A stretch of DNA of 64,000 nucleotides from Streptomyces parvus (GCF_014648875.1 NZ_BMRY01000002.1:62001-126000); one strand, 5' to 3'; counted from the first letter of the stretch, positions 28,582-40,172 are shown. Translations and numbers: made by a program. The notes: generated by a model not told the origin, from the letters alone.

Positions 28582-29463
28582 ATGTTCGGCCGTTGGCTGG
28601 GAAGCAGAGGCCAGGCAGGTGGGCGCGGGGGTGCCCTCGCCGGAGTCCAGGTACCCCGCACCGCGGGCGTGCTCAGTTGCCGGGTGCTGGACCCGGTCAG
28701 CGAACCGGTGCGGCAGGCCGAGTTCGTCGTGACCGACAGTGTCGGCCGCAAGGTGACCGCCGGGGAGACGGACCCCTTCGGGAGTCTTCTCGCCACGGTC
28801 CCGGCCGGGGACTACCGGCTGGCGGTCAAGGCCGAGGGTTTCACCCCGTTCCACGGGGCGGCGACCGTGACCGAGGGGGCGCACGCCACCCTGGGCGATG
28901 TGACCCTCCAGGTGGCGCAGCCCCCGCAGCTGCCCGACCCCGGCGACTGGGACATCGAGCCGAACCACTCGCAGATCGGCTTCACCGCCCGGCACATCGG
29001 GCTGGCCCGCATCCACGGCAGGTTCAACACCTTCGCCGGGGCGGTCCGGATCGCCGACCGCATGGAGGACTCCGCCATGCACGTGATCATCGACGCGGCG
29101 TCGATCGACACCAATGTGCAGATGCGCGACGACCATCTGCGCTCCGGCGACTTCCTCGACGTCGGCCGCTACCCGACGCTGGAGTTCTACAGCGAGCGCT
29201 TCGTTCACCGGGGCGGTAACCGCTGGGGCGTCACCGGTGCGCTGACCCTGCACGGCGTCAGCCGTACCGTGACGCTGGACGCCCAGTACCTCGGTCTCGG
29301 CAACGGCCTGGAGGGCGAGACGCGAGCCGCCTGCCGGGCCACCACCGAACTGCACCGCGAGGACTTCACCCTGACCTGGCAGACCATGCTGGCGCGCGGG
29401 ATCGCGGTGGTGGGGCCCAGCATCAGCATCGACCTGGACATCCAGATCGTTCCCCGGGGCTGA
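28582..29463 (+). CDS. YceI-family protein with N-terminal CnaB/carboxypeptidase-regulatory-like domain
   Basis: A 293-residue protein. Residues ~25-115 form a beta-sandwich of the carboxypeptidase-regulatory type (SCRVLDPVSEPVRQAEFVV, DPFGSLLATVPAGDYRLAVKAEGF). Residues ~120-293 are YceI: WDIEPNHSQIGFTARHIGLARIHGRF and LTLHGVSRTVTLDA. Family knowledge: YceI lipocalin-like barrels bind polyisoprenoids such as quinones. There is no signal peptide, so it seems cytosolic, unlike many YceI proteins. The ATG follows GGGGG. A TATCGAA palindrome lies 150 bp upstream. Confidence 0.88.
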   Translation: MFGRWLGSRGQAGGRGGALAGVQVPRTAGVLSCRVLDPVSEPVRQAEFVVTDSVGRKVTAGETDPFGSLLATVPAGDYRLAVKAEGFTPFHGAATVTEGAHATLGDVTLQVAQPPQLPDPGDWDIEPNHSQIGFTARHIGLARIHGRFNTFAGAVRIADRMEDSAMHVIIDAASIDTNVQMRDDHLRSGDFLDVGRYPTLEFYSERFVHRGGNRWGVTGALTLHGVSRTVTLDAQYLGLGNGLEGETRAACRATTELHREDFTLTWQTMLARGIAVVGPSISIDLDIQIVPRG

Positions 29464-29491
29464 GCAGGCCCCGGCGGGGTCGCCGGACCGG

Positions 29492-29737
29492 TTACGGCTT
29501 CTCCAGCCAGCCTTCGTACTCGGCGGCGAACTCGTCGAGCGCGGCCTGGTCCAGCCGTCCGGCCGCGTCCTCCACGACGACCAGCCACTGGGCGTCCTCG
29601 GCGTCGTCCTCACCGGCCAGCGCGTCCCGTACGAGCTGGGGCTCCTCGGCGACCCCGAAGCGGTCCGCCAGCTCTTCGGCCACCTCCTCGGCGGCGTCGC
29701 GGTCGGGCAGCACCAGCACATGTCTCACATCGCTCAC
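29492..29737 (-). CDS. Small acidic protein of unknown function
   Basis: An 81-residue, strongly acidic protein starting MSDVRHVLVLPDRDAAEEVAEEL; a beta-alpha-beta fold of ACT or ferredoxin type is plausible from the pattern. It is convergent with the YceI gene (29-bp gap) and divergent from holA. No motif gives a function. The length and Asp/Glu/Ala content fit a conserved Streptomyces protein. Confidence 0.65.
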   Translation of the reverse strand: MSDVRHVLVLPDRDAAEEVAEELADRFGVAEEPQLVRDALAGEDDAEDAQWLVVVEDAAGRLDQAALDEFAAEYEGWLEKP

Positions 29738-29847
29738 CCGGACATTCTCCGGTACGGGGGGCGGGGTCCGGGCCCCGGGCTGCCCGGGCCGCCCGGACCG
29801 CCCGGGCCGTCCTTCGCTGTCAGTGGGGCGTGGGATGCTGGATCGCG

Positions 29848-30834
29848 ATGGCCACCAGGAAGAACTCCACCGACGATCCGCTCGCCCCCGTCACCCTCGC
29901 CGTGGGCCAGGAGGACCTCCTCCTGGACCGTGCGGTGCAGCAGGTGGTGGCGGCCGCGCGTGCTGCCGACGCCGACACCGACGTACGCGATCTGACGCCC
30001 GACCAGTTGCAGCCGGGCACGCTCGCCGAGCTCACCAGCCCTTCGCTCTTCGCCGAGCGCAAGGTCGTGATCGTGCGCAACGCGCAGGACCTCTCGGCCG
30101 ACACGGTCAAGGACGTCAAGGCGTATCTCGGCGCACCCGTCGAGGAGATCACGCTCGTCCTGCTGCACGCGGGCGGGGCCAAGGGCAAGGGGCTGCTGGA
30201 CGCGGCGCGCAAGGCCGGGGCCCGGGAGGTCGCCTGCCCGAAGACGACCAAGCCCGCGGAGCGGCTCTCGTTCGTACGGTCGGAGTTCCGGACCCACGGG
30301 CGGTCCGCGACGCCGGAGGCCTGCCAGGCGCTGGTCGACTCCATCGGCAGCGATCTGCGGGAGCTGGCCAGTGCGGTGTCCCAGCTGATCGCGGACGTCG
30401 AGGGCACGATCGACGAGGCGGTCGTCGGGCGCTATTACACCGGGCGGGCCGAAGCCTCGTCGTTCACCGTCGCCGACCGGGCGGTCGAGGGGCGCGCGGC
30501 GGAGGCGCTGGAGGCGCTGCGGTGGTCGTTGTCGACCGGGGTCCCGCCCGTCCTGATCACCAGTGCGCTGGCGCAGGGGGTGCGGGCGATCGGGAAGCTG
30601 TCCTCGGCCCGGGGCGGGCGGCCGGCCGATCTCGCCCGGGAGCTGGGGATGCCGCCGTGGAAGATCGACCGGGTGCGGCAGCAGATGCGGGGATGGACGC
30701 CGGACGGGGTCGCGGTGGCCCTGCGGGCCGTGGCGGCGGCGGACGCGGGGGTGAAGGGCGGCGGGGATGACCCGGAGTACGCCCTGGAGAAGGCCGTCGT
30801 CGTTGTCGCCCGGGCCGCGAGGTCGGGACGGTAG
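29848..30834 (+). CDS. holA: DNA polymerase III subunit delta
   Basis: A 328-residue clamp-loader delta subunit. VTLAVGQEDLLLDRAVQQVVAAAR, SLFAERKVVIVRNAQDL and the C-terminal PPWKIDRVRQQMRGW are typical of HolA. Family knowledge: delta opens the beta sliding clamp inside the clamp-loader complex. The ATG at 29848 is preferred; an ATG six codons upstream is in frame. No ribosome site is obvious. holA next to comEC and rpsT is a common actinobacterial order. Confidence 0.9.
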   Translation: MATRKNSTDDPLAPVTLAVGQEDLLLDRAVQQVVAAARAADADTDVRDLTPDQLQPGTLAELTSPSLFAERKVVIVRNAQDLSADTVKDVKAYLGAPVEEITLVLLHAGGAKGKGLLDAARKAGAREVACPKTTKPAERLSFVRSEFRTHGRSATPEACQALVDSIGSDLRELASAVSQLIADVEGTIDEAVVGRYYTGRAEASSFTVADRAVEGRAAEALEALRWSLSTGVPPVLITSALAQGVRAIGKLSSARGGRPADLARELGMPPWKIDRVRQQMRGWTPDGVAVALRAVAAADAGVKGGGDDPEYALEKAVVVVARAARSGR

Positions 30835-30880
30835 CCGTTCCGTCCGGGTTCGCCGCGGGGCGCGGGGCCCTGTCGTGACC

Positions 30881-31053
30881 CGGTTCCGTCCTCAAGCGCC
30901 GGACGGGCTGGAGCGTGCTGCCGTGTCGCGCTGGGAGGGTGCTGGCTCTCGTGCGATCACCGGTTCCGTCCTCAAATGCCGGACGGGCTGAGGGTGCGCC
31001 GGGTGGGCTGGAACGGGTCGCAGGACGGGCTGAGGATGCGCCGGGTGGGCCGG
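30881..31053. repeat. Streptomyces intergenic repeat cluster between holA and rpsT
   Basis: A 30-bp unit at 30881-30910 recurs at 30961-30990 (28 of 30 identical); its core CGCCGGACGGGCTG is familiar from many Streptomyces intergenic regions. A second 31-bp unit at 30981-31011 recurs at 31023-31053 with two changes. The 430-bp gap holds no gene. Confidence 0.8.
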
Positions 31054-31083
31054 GTGGGCCGGAGAGTGGCCCCCTGTACGCAC

Positions 31084-31130
31084 GGAAGCCCCGGTGCGCT
31101 GATCCGGGGAGATCGGCGGCCGGGGCTTCC
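31084..31130. terminator. Inverted repeat downstream of holA/rpsT
   Basis: GGAAGCCCCGG (31084-31094) and CCGGGGCTTCC (31120-31130) are perfect complements with a 25-nt loop. A second pair, GCGCCGCAC (31146-31154) and GTGCGGCGC (31179-31187), lies nearer rpsT. They may end both convergent transcripts. Confidence 0.5.
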
Positions 31131-31265
31131 GGGTCACGCTTTGGTGCGCCGCACCCGCGTGGCGAACGCAGGTTCGGTGTGCGGCGCGGGGTGCCGGTCA
31201 GGGGCGGGAGAGAGGGCCCGCTGGTCCGTCCCGGCGCATCACATCAGTGAGCTTCGGGAAGAAGC

Positions 31266-31532
31266 TCAGGCCGACAGGGCGGCAACCTTGGACGCCAGCG
31301 CCGACTTCTTGTTGGCGGCGGCGTTCTTGTGGATGACACCCTTCGAGACAGCCTTGTCGAGCTGACGGGAGGCGTCGCGAGCGGCCGTGGTGGCCTTCTC
31401 GACGTCACCGGCAGCGGCGGCCTCGCGGGCCTTGCGGATCGCGGTCTTGAGCGACGACTTGACGGCCTTGTTGCGCAGGCGCGCCTTCTCGTTGGTCTTG
31501 TTCCGCTTGATCTGGGACTTGATGTTCGCCAC
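31266..31532 (-). CDS. rpsT: 30S ribosomal protein S20
   Basis: An 88-residue, Lys/Ala/Arg-rich S20: [25 protein letters not shown] is the conserved N-terminus. It binds 16S rRNA early in 30S assembly. The GTG at 31532 follows AAAAGG. It is divergent from lepA, a common arrangement. Confidence 0.97.
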   Translation of the reverse strand: MANIKSQIKRNKTNEKARLRNKAVKSSLKTAIRKAREAAAAGDVEKATTAARDASRQLDKAVSKGVIHKNAAANKKSALASKVAALSA

Positions 31533-31760
31533 GAAAGAGCCTTTTCAGGTTCGTTGGATCTTCTTTGTGAGCCCCGCCGCTCGTGAGAGCACACGAGGCA
31601 CAGCTGTCCACGGTAGCAGTCACTCTCCGACCGGCCCAAACCGGTCGCTGCCCCGCAGGCGTGGGACGATGGAGTCTACGTATCGATCCGACCGACGATC
31701 CGACCGACCCGACATCGACCCGAGACACGGCGTTCGGCGTCTCAAGAATCAGGACCCTGC

Positions 31761-33635
31761 GTGCCCGCGACTCCTTCCAACGTGCCCGAGCCGAGCCGTA
31801 CCGACCCGGCGCTGATCCGCAATTTCTGCATCATCGCGCACATCGACCACGGCAAGTCGACCCTTGCCGACCGGATGCTCCAGCTGACCGGTGTGGTCGA
31901 CCAGCGGCAGATGCGTGCTCAGTACCTCGACCGGATGGACATCGAGCGCGAGCGCGGCATCACCATCAAGTCCCAGGCGGTCCGGCTGCCCTGGGCGCCC
32001 ACCGAGGGCGAGGACAAGGGGCTGACCCATGTCCTCAACATGATCGACACCCCGGGCCACGTGGACTTCACCTACGAGGTCTCCCGTTCGCTCGCCGCCT
32101 GCGAGGGCACGATCCTGCTGGTCGACGCCGCGCAGGGCATCGAGGCCCAGACGCTGGCCAACCTCTACCTCGCGATGGAGAACGACCTCACCATCGTCCC
32201 GGTGCTCAACAAGATCGACCTCCCGGCCGCCCAGCCGGAGAAGTTCTCCGAGGAGCTGGCCAACCTCATCGGCTGCCAGCCCGAGGACGTGCTCAAGGTC
32301 TCCGCCAAGACCGGCGTCGGCGTGGACGCGCTGCTCGACCGGGTCGTGCGGGACGTGCCGGCCCCGGTCGGTGTCGCGGACGCCCCCGCCCGCGCGATGA
32401 TCTTCGACTCGGTCTACGACTCGTACCGCGGTGTCGTCACCTACGTCCGTGTCGTCGACGGCCAGCTCAACAAGCGCGAGCGCATCCGGATGATGTCCAC
32501 CGGCGCCACCCACGAGCTGCTGGAGATCGGGGTGTCCTCCCCGGAGATGACCCCGGCCGACGGCATCGGCGTGGGCGAGGTCGGCTACATCATCACGGGT
32601 GTGAAGGACGTCCGGCAGTCCAAGGTCGGTGACACGATCACCTCCCTGCAGAACGGGGCGACCGAGGCGCTGGGCGGGTACAAGGACCCCAAGCCCATGG
32701 TCTTCTCGGGGCTGTATCCGCTGGACGGCTCCGACTACCCGGACCTGCGCGAGGCGCTGGACAAGCTCCAGCTCAACGACGCGGCCCTGGTCTACGAGCC
32801 GGAGACCTCCGCCGCGCTCGGCTTCGGTTTCCGTGTCGGCTTCCTCGGCCTGCTCCACCTGGACGTGGTCCGCGAGCGGCTGGAGCGCGAGTTCGGGCTC
32901 GACCTGATCGCCACCGCCCCCAACGTGGTCTACCGCGTCGAGATGGAGGACGGCACCGAGCACGTCGTCACCAACCCGAGCGAGTTCCCCGAGGGCAAGA
33001 TCGACAAGGTGCACGAGCCGGTCGTCCGCGCCACGGTGCTGGCCCCGAGCGAGTTCATCGGCGCGATCATGGAGCTGTGCCAGGGCCGGCGCGGCACCCT
33101 GCTCGGCATGGACTACCTCTCCGAGGACCGGGTCGAGATCCGCTACACCCTGCCGCTCGCGGAGATCGTCTTCGACTTCTTCGACCAGCTGAAGTCCAAG
33201 ACCCGCGGGTACGCCTCCCTCGACTACGAGCCCACCGGCGAGCAGACGGCCAACCTCGTCAAGGTCGACATCCTGCTGCACGGCGACAAGGTGGACGCGT
33301 TCTCCGCGGTCACGCACAAGGACAAGGCGTACGCGTACGGCGTGCGGCTCGTCGCCAAGCTGCAGAAGCTCATCCCCCGGCAGAACTTCGAGGTGCCGAT
33401 CCAGGCGGCCATCGGCGCCCGGGTCATCGCCCGTGAGACCGTCCGCGCCATCCGCAAGGACGTCCTCGCCAAGTGCTACGGCGGTGACATCTCCCGTAAG
33501 CGGAAGCTGCTGGAGAAGCAGAAGGAAGGCAAGAAGCGGATGAAGATGGTCGGCAATGTGGAGGTTCCGCAGGACGCCTTCATCTCCGTCCTGTCGACCG
33601 ACGAGTCCGCGGGGGAGGGCAAGGGCAAGAAGTAG
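31761..33635 (+). CDS. lepA: Elongation factor 4 (LepA) GTPase
   Basis: A 624-residue translational GTPase. [16 protein letters not shown] is the P-loop, [10 protein letters not shown] the switch I region, DTPGHVDF the G3 motif and NKIDLP the G4 motif. The C-terminal LepA-specific domain ends [17 protein letters not shown]. Family knowledge: it acts on the ribosome during initiation or back-translocation under stress. The GTG at 31761 has AGGA upstream. A 12-bp hairpin follows the stop. Confidence 0.97.
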   Translation: MPATPSNVPEPSRTDPALIRNFCIIAHIDHGKSTLADRMLQLTGVVDQRQMRAQYLDRMDIERERGITIKSQAVRLPWAPTEGEDKGLTHVLNMIDTPGHVDFTYEVSRSLAACEGTILLVDAAQGIEAQTLANLYLAMENDLTIVPVLNKIDLPAAQPEKFSEELANLIGCQPEDVLKVSAKTGVGVDALLDRVVRDVPAPVGVADAPARAMIFDSVYDSYRGVVTYVRVVDGQLNKRERIRMMSTGATHELLEIGVSSPEMTPADGIGVGEVGYIITGVKDVRQSKVGDTITSLQNGATEALGGYKDPKPMVFSGLYPLDGSDYPDLREALDKLQLNDAALVYEPETSAALGFGFRVGFLGLLHLDVVRERLEREFGLDLIATAPNVVYRVEMEDGTEHVVTNPSEFPEGKIDKVHEPVVRATVLAPSEFIGAIMELCQGRRGTLLGMDYLSEDRVEIRYTLPLAEIVFDFFDQLKSKTRGYASLDYEPTGEQTANLVKVDILLHGDKVDAFSAVTHKDKAYAYGVRLVAKLQKLIPRQNFEVPIQAAIGARVIARETVRAIRKDVLAKCYGGDISRKRKLLEKQKEGKKRMKMVGNVEVPQDAFISVLSTDESAGEGKGKK

Positions 33636-33700
33636 CCCCGCCCCGCTGCTCCCTGCCCCGCTCCGCCCGCCCTCCCGGTCCCGGGCCGGTGAACGGCGCC

Positions 33701-33742
33701 AAGGGCCCTCACGCCGCAGTACCGCGCGACGTGAGGGCCCTT
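33701..33742 (+). terminator. 12-bp hairpin with T-run after lepA
   Basis: AAGGGCCCTCAC (33701-33712) pairs with GTGAGGGCCCTT (33731-33742); TTCG follows. Confidence 0.8.
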
Positions 33743-33926
33743 TCGTTATGAAAGCGGCGGCCCGTTGCCTCTTACGTGGGGCGCGCGTGCGCTCTACTCT
33801 GATCACGCATCATTGGTTACTCGCCAGTTAAACAAGTCGAACAAGCAGGTTGCGCAGCAGGACAGCAGCAGTAGTCGCAGTATCAAAGAAGCCGGTCGTA
33901 GCAATGCCGCAGGCCCGGAGGACGTC

Positions 33927-35816
<1,890 letters not shown>

Positions 35817-35943
35817 TGTACGGAGGCTCGCGCGGGGCTCAGCGGCTGCGCGCGTGAACCCGTCCGGGGGCTCGGCCCCGGGCGGGCACGGGCGGGGAGT
35901 ACGGACCCTCACAGGCCCGGGCTCCCCGCCCGTTCGCTTTTCC

Positions 35944-36071
35944 CTGTGCCGGGGCCGCAAGCCGGGTCGCCGCCCCTGTGCCGGGGCCGCAAGCCGTGTC
36001 GCCGCCCCTGTGCCGGGGCCGCAAGCCGGGTCGCCGCCCCTGTGCCGGGGCCGCGAGCCGTGTCGCCGCCC
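35944..36071. repeat. Four tandem copies of a 32-bp repeat
   Basis: Copies start at 35944, 35976, 36008 and 36040; each begins CTGTGCCGGGGCCGC and ends TCGCCGCCC. One position alternates G, T, G, T, so the older unit is 64 bp. They lie between the convergent ligase and MFS genes and are not coding (32 is not a multiple of 3). Confidence 0.92.
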
Positions 36072-36079
36072 CCGCCGGT

Positions 36080-37312
36080 TCAGTCGCGGCGAGGGCGGGC
36101 TTGCAGGACCCCGGCGAGCAGCACCACCAGCACTCCGGCGGCGGGGATCACCAGCAGGCCGGTGCGCAGGCCGGCCGCGTCGGCGACCTGGCCGACGATC
36201 GGCGGCGACAGCAGGAAGCCCAGGCGCATGAGCCAGGAGACGATCGTCAGGCCCGACCCCGGTTTGAGGCCGGGCAGCGCGTCGGCCTCGTGCATCGCCG
36301 CGGGCACCAGGGTCGCCACCCCGAAGCCGGCCAGGGCGAAGCCCAGAATGGTGCCGGGCAGCGTCGGCACCGCCAGGGCGAGACCCATGCCGACCGCCGT
36401 GATCAGCCCGCCGGCCCGGGCCACCGCCCGTTGGCCGAAGCGGTCGACGAGGCGGTCCCCGATGAGGCGCCCGATGAACTGGGCGCCCACCAGAGCGATG
36501 AAGCCCGAGGCTGCGAGTGCCGCGGAGGCGTGCAGGGCGTCGCTCAGATAGAGGGCGGCCCAGGAGTTCCCCGCGTCCTCCACGAGCGTCCCGGCGGTGG
36601 CGATCAGGACGAGCGCCGCCAGTACGACCCCGACGCGCGAGGTTCCGCGCGCCCCTTCTGCGGTGAGCCGCTCCCGGCCGGTCTCCTCCCGGCCGGTCTC
36701 CTCCGGTCCGGTCTCCTCCGGTCCGTTGTCCGGTCCTGGGAGGCAGAAGCGCAGGGCGGCCACGGCGGCGGCGACGAGGACGGCGGCCGAGACCGCGAGG
36801 TGGACGCCGAGCGACAGACCCAGCGACATCGCCCCCGCCGCCATCAGCCCACCGGTGACCGCGCCGATGGACCAGACGGCGTGGAAGGAGTTGAGGATGG
36901 ACCGCCCGTAGAGCCGCTGCACCCGGAGCCCGTGCGCGTTCTGCGCGACGTCCGTGAGCGCGTCCATGGCTCCGGCCAGGAACAGGGCGGTCGCGAACAG
37001 GGCGACCGACGGGGCCAGACCGGCGGCCAGGATCCCCGCACCCGTCAGCAGGGTCCCGAGCACCGCGACCCGTGCCGAGCCCATGCGGCGGATGAGCAGC
37101 CCGGCCGCGAGGCCGGCCGTGATGGCCCCCGCCGGGAACGCGGCGACCGCGAGACCGTAGGCGCCGTTGCCGATCGCCAGATCCTCCTTGATCTGCGGAT
37201 ACCTCGGCAGCAGGTTGGCGAACAGGGCCCCGTTCGTGAAGAACAGGACGGCTACGGCGGCCCGCGCGTGGCGCGCGGCGGGGAGGGGCCGTGTCTCGGT
37301 GTCGACGGTCAT
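36080..37312 (-). CDS. MFS transporter
   Basis: A 410-residue major facilitator with 12 predicted helices; AVAVLFFTNGALFANLLPRYPQIKEDL starts helix 1 and GLLIRRMGSARVAV is the loop 2-3 motif. A Glu/Thr-rich repeat (EETGPEETGREETGRE) lies in the central loop. The family resembles fosmidomycin- or sugar-type MFS proteins; substrate unknown. The ATG at 37312 is preceded by a TAGGGT -10 box, and a perfect palindrome overlaps the -35 region, suggesting repressor control. Confidence 0.85.
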   Translation of the reverse strand: MTVDTETRPLPAARHARAAVAVLFFTNGALFANLLPRYPQIKEDLAIGNGAYGLAVAAFPAGAITAGLAAGLLIRRMGSARVAVLGTLLTGAGILAAGLAPSVALFATALFLAGAMDALTDVAQNAHGLRVQRLYGRSILNSFHAVWSIGAVTGGLMAAGAMSLGLSLGVHLAVSAAVLVAAAVAALRFCLPGPDNGPEETGPEETGREETGRERLTAEGARGTSRVGVVLAALVLIATAGTLVEDAGNSWAALYLSDALHASAALAASGFIALVGAQFIGRLIGDRLVDRFGQRAVARAGGLITAVGMGLALAVPTLPGTILGFALAGFGVATLVPAAMHEADALPGLKPGSGLTIVSWLMRLGFLLSPPIVGQVADAAGLRTGLLVIPAAGVLVVLLAGVLQARPRRD

Positions 37313-37318
37313 GCGGAC

Positions 37319-37347
37319 GACCCTAGCTCCAGAGCGTACGAACGTAC
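37319..37347 (-). promoter_or_regulatory. Leaderless promoter with overlapping palindrome for MFS gene
   Basis: On the minus strand TAGGGT (37324-37319) ends 6-7 nt before the ATG. GTACG-AA-CGTAC (37336-37347) is a perfect inverted repeat over the expected -35 position. Confidence 0.5.
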
Positions 37348-37435
37348 ACTCGCCGGGGCGATGAATTCCGACCGAGTGGTAGGTAAACCCTTCTCGAAGG
37401 ATGGCCAGGGGGCCGGTATCCGCCGTATGACCGTC

Positions 37436-37452
37436 CGGTTAGGCTGGCCTTG
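37436..37452. promoter_or_regulatory. Possible iron box (DmdR/IdeR type)
   Basis: CGGTTAGGCTGGCCTTG matches 12 of 17 positions of the AGGTTAGGCTAACCTAA-type consensus, about 100 bp before the DedA-like gene. Half of it could instead be a -10 box (TAGGCT). Confidence 0.3.
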
Positions 37453-37550
37453 CCTGGTGTGGTACCCGGCGGACTGAACAGGCAGAGGCGGGGCGCAGGT
37501 GAGAGACGGTGACCGGGCTCGTGCCCGGCGTGCGCCCGGGGTGAGGCGCC

Positions 37551-38081
37551 GTGGATGAGATCGCCCTCGCGGCCGGAGCCCTCTACGTCATCGTCCTGCT
37601 GCGCGCCGGAGGGACCTTCGCCGTCGGGTGGCTCGCCGGGGCCGGTGCCCGGCGCAGCAGGTTCGCCGAGCGGACCTCCTCGGCGAAGTTCCGGCGGGCC
37701 GAGCGGGCGATCCAGCGGTGGGGCGCGCCGGTGGTGGCCGTCTCCTTCCTGACGGTCGGGTTCCAGACCGCCGCCAACTTCCTCGCGGGCAGCATGCGCA
37801 TGCCCCTGTCGCGCTACCTCCCGGCCCTGTTCGTGGGCGGAGCCGCCTGGGCGCTGATCTACGCGACCGCCGGCTTCGGCATCCTCAAGGGGCTGGGGCG
37901 GCTCTTCGCCGAGCAGACGGCCCTCGGGGTGGCCGGCGTGGTCGTTCTCCTGCTCGCGGTGGGTGGCGCGCTGGTGTACCGCAGGCGGCGCGCGGTCAGG
38001 ATGGGCGAGACCCCGGACGCCGTGGTGATCGACGAGGCGGCCGTTCCGTCCTCCGGTGACGCCGCTTCCGACAAGTCGTAA
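37551..38081 (+). CDS. DedA-like membrane protein
   Basis: A 176-residue protein with about four hydrophobic segments: ALYVIVLLRAGGTFAVGWLAG, the re-entrant-like WGAPVVAVSFLTVGFQTAANFLAG, PALFVGGAAWALIYATAGFGIL and LGVAGVVVLLLAVGGALVY. The order and R-W-G...F...G pattern fit DedA/SNARE-associated proteins, some of which flip lipids such as undecaprenyl phosphate. The GTG at 37551 follows GGGGTGAGG. An acidic tail ends the protein. Confidence 0.75.
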   Translation: MDEIALAAGALYVIVLLRAGGTFAVGWLAGAGARRSRFAERTSSAKFRRAERAIQRWGAPVVAVSFLTVGFQTAANFLAGSMRMPLSRYLPALFVGGAAWALIYATAGFGILKGLGRLFAEQTALGVAGVVVLLLAVGGALVYRRRRAVRMGETPDAVVIDEAAVPSSGDAASDKS

Positions 38082-38195
38082 CCCGTCCCACGCGTTCGAA
38101 TCCGCTCGATTTTCTGCTCACTTCCGTAACTCGGTGCTTATGGATGCGGCCGGTCTGTCACTCTGTCGGTGTCGTCCGACCGTAGGAGCCGCACC

Positions 38196-40172
38196 GTGGC
38201 GCCCATTCCCTTGCAGCGGGACACCGTGCAGCGTCCCGGCACCACCCGTGCCGGGGGCGCGCACGGCCCGCGCCTGGCCAGTCGCACCAGCCTGCCCGGG
38301 ATACCGCTCGCCCCGTCCGCCGCCCGGCGGTTCGTGCGGGCCGCGCTCGCGGAGTGGACCGGGCTCGGGGTGCCCGCCGCCGTGGGCTTCAGCGACCGGC
38401 TGGCCGACGACGCCGTGACCGTCACCAACGAGCTGGTCACCAACGCCGTCGTGCACGCCGGCACCACCGTCGACCTGGTCCTCAGGCTGGAGGACGAGGG
38501 CGGCGACGAGCCGTCCGCCGCCCTCGTCCTGGAGGTCACCGACCACCACCCCGCCCGCCCGGTCAGCGGCGACGAGCCGGAGCCCGGGCCGGAACCGGAC
38601 GCGGCGGTCGCGGGGGAGCTGCCGGACCCCGCGGAGTACGGGCGCGGCCTCCAGCTCGTCGCCACCCTCGCCGACTCCTGGGGCATCACCTACCGCACCG
38701 GCCTCAAGACCGTCTGGGCCCGCCTCCCCGTCGACGACTGGAGCGCCCCGCCGACCCCGCCCGACGGGGAGGCCCTCCGGCGCGGCCTGCGCGCCGCCGC
38801 GATCCTCGCCCCCGCCGCCCGGCGTACCGAGCGCGACGACGCGGTCTGGGACAGCCGGGGCGCCCCGGCCTTCCTCGCCGAGGCGTCCGACCTCCTCGCC
38901 GGGCAGCTCGACGAGGACCTGGTGGCCGCCATAGCGGGCCAGCTGCTGGTGCCCCGGCTCGCGGACTGGTGCGCGATCTGGCTGGAGACCGAGGGCGGGG
39001 GACCGGCCGCCGAACCCCGGCTCGCCCGGGTCTGGCACAGCGACGAGACCGGCAGCGAGCCCCTGCGCACCGCCCTGGAGCGGGCCCCGCTCTCCCTTCC
39101 CGCCGGGGCGGGCTCCGGCCCCGTCGCCGTCCCCTGGCCCGCGCACCCCGGCGCCCCCGCCGGCCGGCCCGGGGAGGCCGAGGGCACCGCGCGGCCGCAT
39201 CCCGGTGGCCGGGACGGGGCCGCGCTCGCGTTCCGGATCACCGCGGGCGGCCGGGCGCTCGGGACCGTCCTCGTCGGCCGCGAGGGCGTCACCCGGGTGC
39301 CCGAGACCGTCGCCTCGCTGATCGAGGACTTCGTCCGCCGCCTCGGCCTCGCCGTCGGCGCCGCCCGCGCCTACACCCGCCAGGCCACCATCAGCCGGAT
39401 CCTCCAGCGCGGCCTGCTCCCCAGCAAGGTCGCCGACATCCCCGGCGTCACCAGCTCCCTCGTCTACGAACCGAGCGACGACGGCGTGGTCGGCGGTGAC
39501 TTCTACGACATCTTCCCGTGCCCCGGCGACCGCTGGTGCTTCGTCCTCGGCGACGTCCAGGGCTCCGGCCCCGAGGCCGCCGTCGTCACCGGCCTCGCCC
39601 GCCCCTGGCTCCGGCTCCTCTCCCGGGAGGGCTTCGGCGTCGGGGAGGTCCTGGACCGGCTGAACCGCCTCCTCCTCGACGACGCCATGGAGGCCGCCGA
39701 GGCCGCCGCCCTGATGGTCGCCGCGGCCGGGGGCCAGCAGCTCCACGACGGCACCCAGTCACGGTTCCTCTCCCTGCTGTACGGGGAGGTCGTGCCGCTC
39801 CCCGACGGCGGGGTCCGCTGCACGGTGGCCAGCGCGGGGCACCCGCTGCCGCTGCTGCTGCGCCCCGACGGCTCCGTACGCCCGGCCGCCGAGCCCCAGG
39901 TGCTGCTGGGGGTCGTGGAGGACGTGGCGTACGAGAGCCAGGTCTTCGACCTCGTGCCCGGGGACACCCTGCTCTGCGTCACCGACGGGGTGACCGAGCG
40001 GCGGTCGGGCCCGCTGATGTTCGACGACGGGGACGGGCTGGCCCGGGTGCTCGCCGGATGCGCCGGGCTGCCCGCCGAGGCCACCGCCGAGAAGATCCGG
40101 CGGGCCGTGCACGAGTTCGCCGAGCAGCCCCCGGACGACGACGTGGCCCTGCTGGTCCTGCACGCGGACTGA
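38196..40172 (+). CDS. HATPase-GAF-SpoIIE (PP2C) phosphatase regulator
   Basis: A 658-residue cytosolic protein with three modules. Residues ~35-175 are an RsbW-like ATPase (N-box TNELVTNAVVHAG, later EYGRGLQLVATLADSW). Residues ~190-400 look GAF-like. Residues ~415-658 are a SpoIIE/RsbU PP2C phosphatase (GGDFYDIFP, VLGDVQGSGPEAA, CVTDGVTERR, DDDVALLVL). Family knowledge: such proteins switch sigma factors through anti-sigma-antagonists, here with kinase and phosphatase in one chain. The GTG at 38196 follows AGGAG. No sigma factor is adjacent, so the partner is unknown. Confidence 0.9.
   Translation: MAPIPLQRDTVQRPGTTRAGGAHGPRLASRTSLPGIPLAPSAARRFVRAALAEWTGLGVPAAVGFSDRLADDAVTVTNELVTNAVVHAGTTVDLVLRLEDEGGDEPSAALVLEVTDHHPARPVSGDEPEPGPEPDAAVAGELPDPAEYGRGLQLVATLADSWGITYRTGLKTVWARLPVDDWSAPPTPPDGEALRRGLRAAAILAPAARRTERDDAVWDSRGAPAFLAEASDLLAGQLDEDLVAAIAGQLLVPRLADWCAIWLETEGGGPAAEPRLARVWHSDETGSEPLRTALERAPLSLPAGAGSGPVAVPWPAHPGAPAGRPGEAEGTARPHPGGRDGAALAFRITAGGRALGTVLVGREGVTRVPETVASLIEDFVRRLGLAVGAARAYTRQATISRILQRGLLPSKVADIPGVTSSLVYEPSDDGVVGGDFYDIFPCPGDRWCFVLGDVQGSGPEAAVVTGLARPWLRLLSREGFGVGEVLDRLNRLLLDDAMEAAEAAALMVAAAGGQQLHDGTQSRFLSLLYGEVVPLPDGGVRCTVASAGHPLPLLLRPDGSVRPAAEPQVLLGVVEDVAYESQVFDLVPGDTLLCVTDGVTERRSGPLMFDDGDGLARVLAGCAGLPAEATAEKIRRAVHEFAEQPPDDDVALLVLHAD

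Noticed and set aside
30892..31137. Small open frames in the holA-rpsT gap
   Set aside because: They consist of the repeat units (AHPAHPAHPQP-type composition) and vary with repeat number, so they are not genes.
35944..36071. CRISPR array
   Set aside because: The 32-bp repeats are directly abutting with no spacers, and no cas genes are present.
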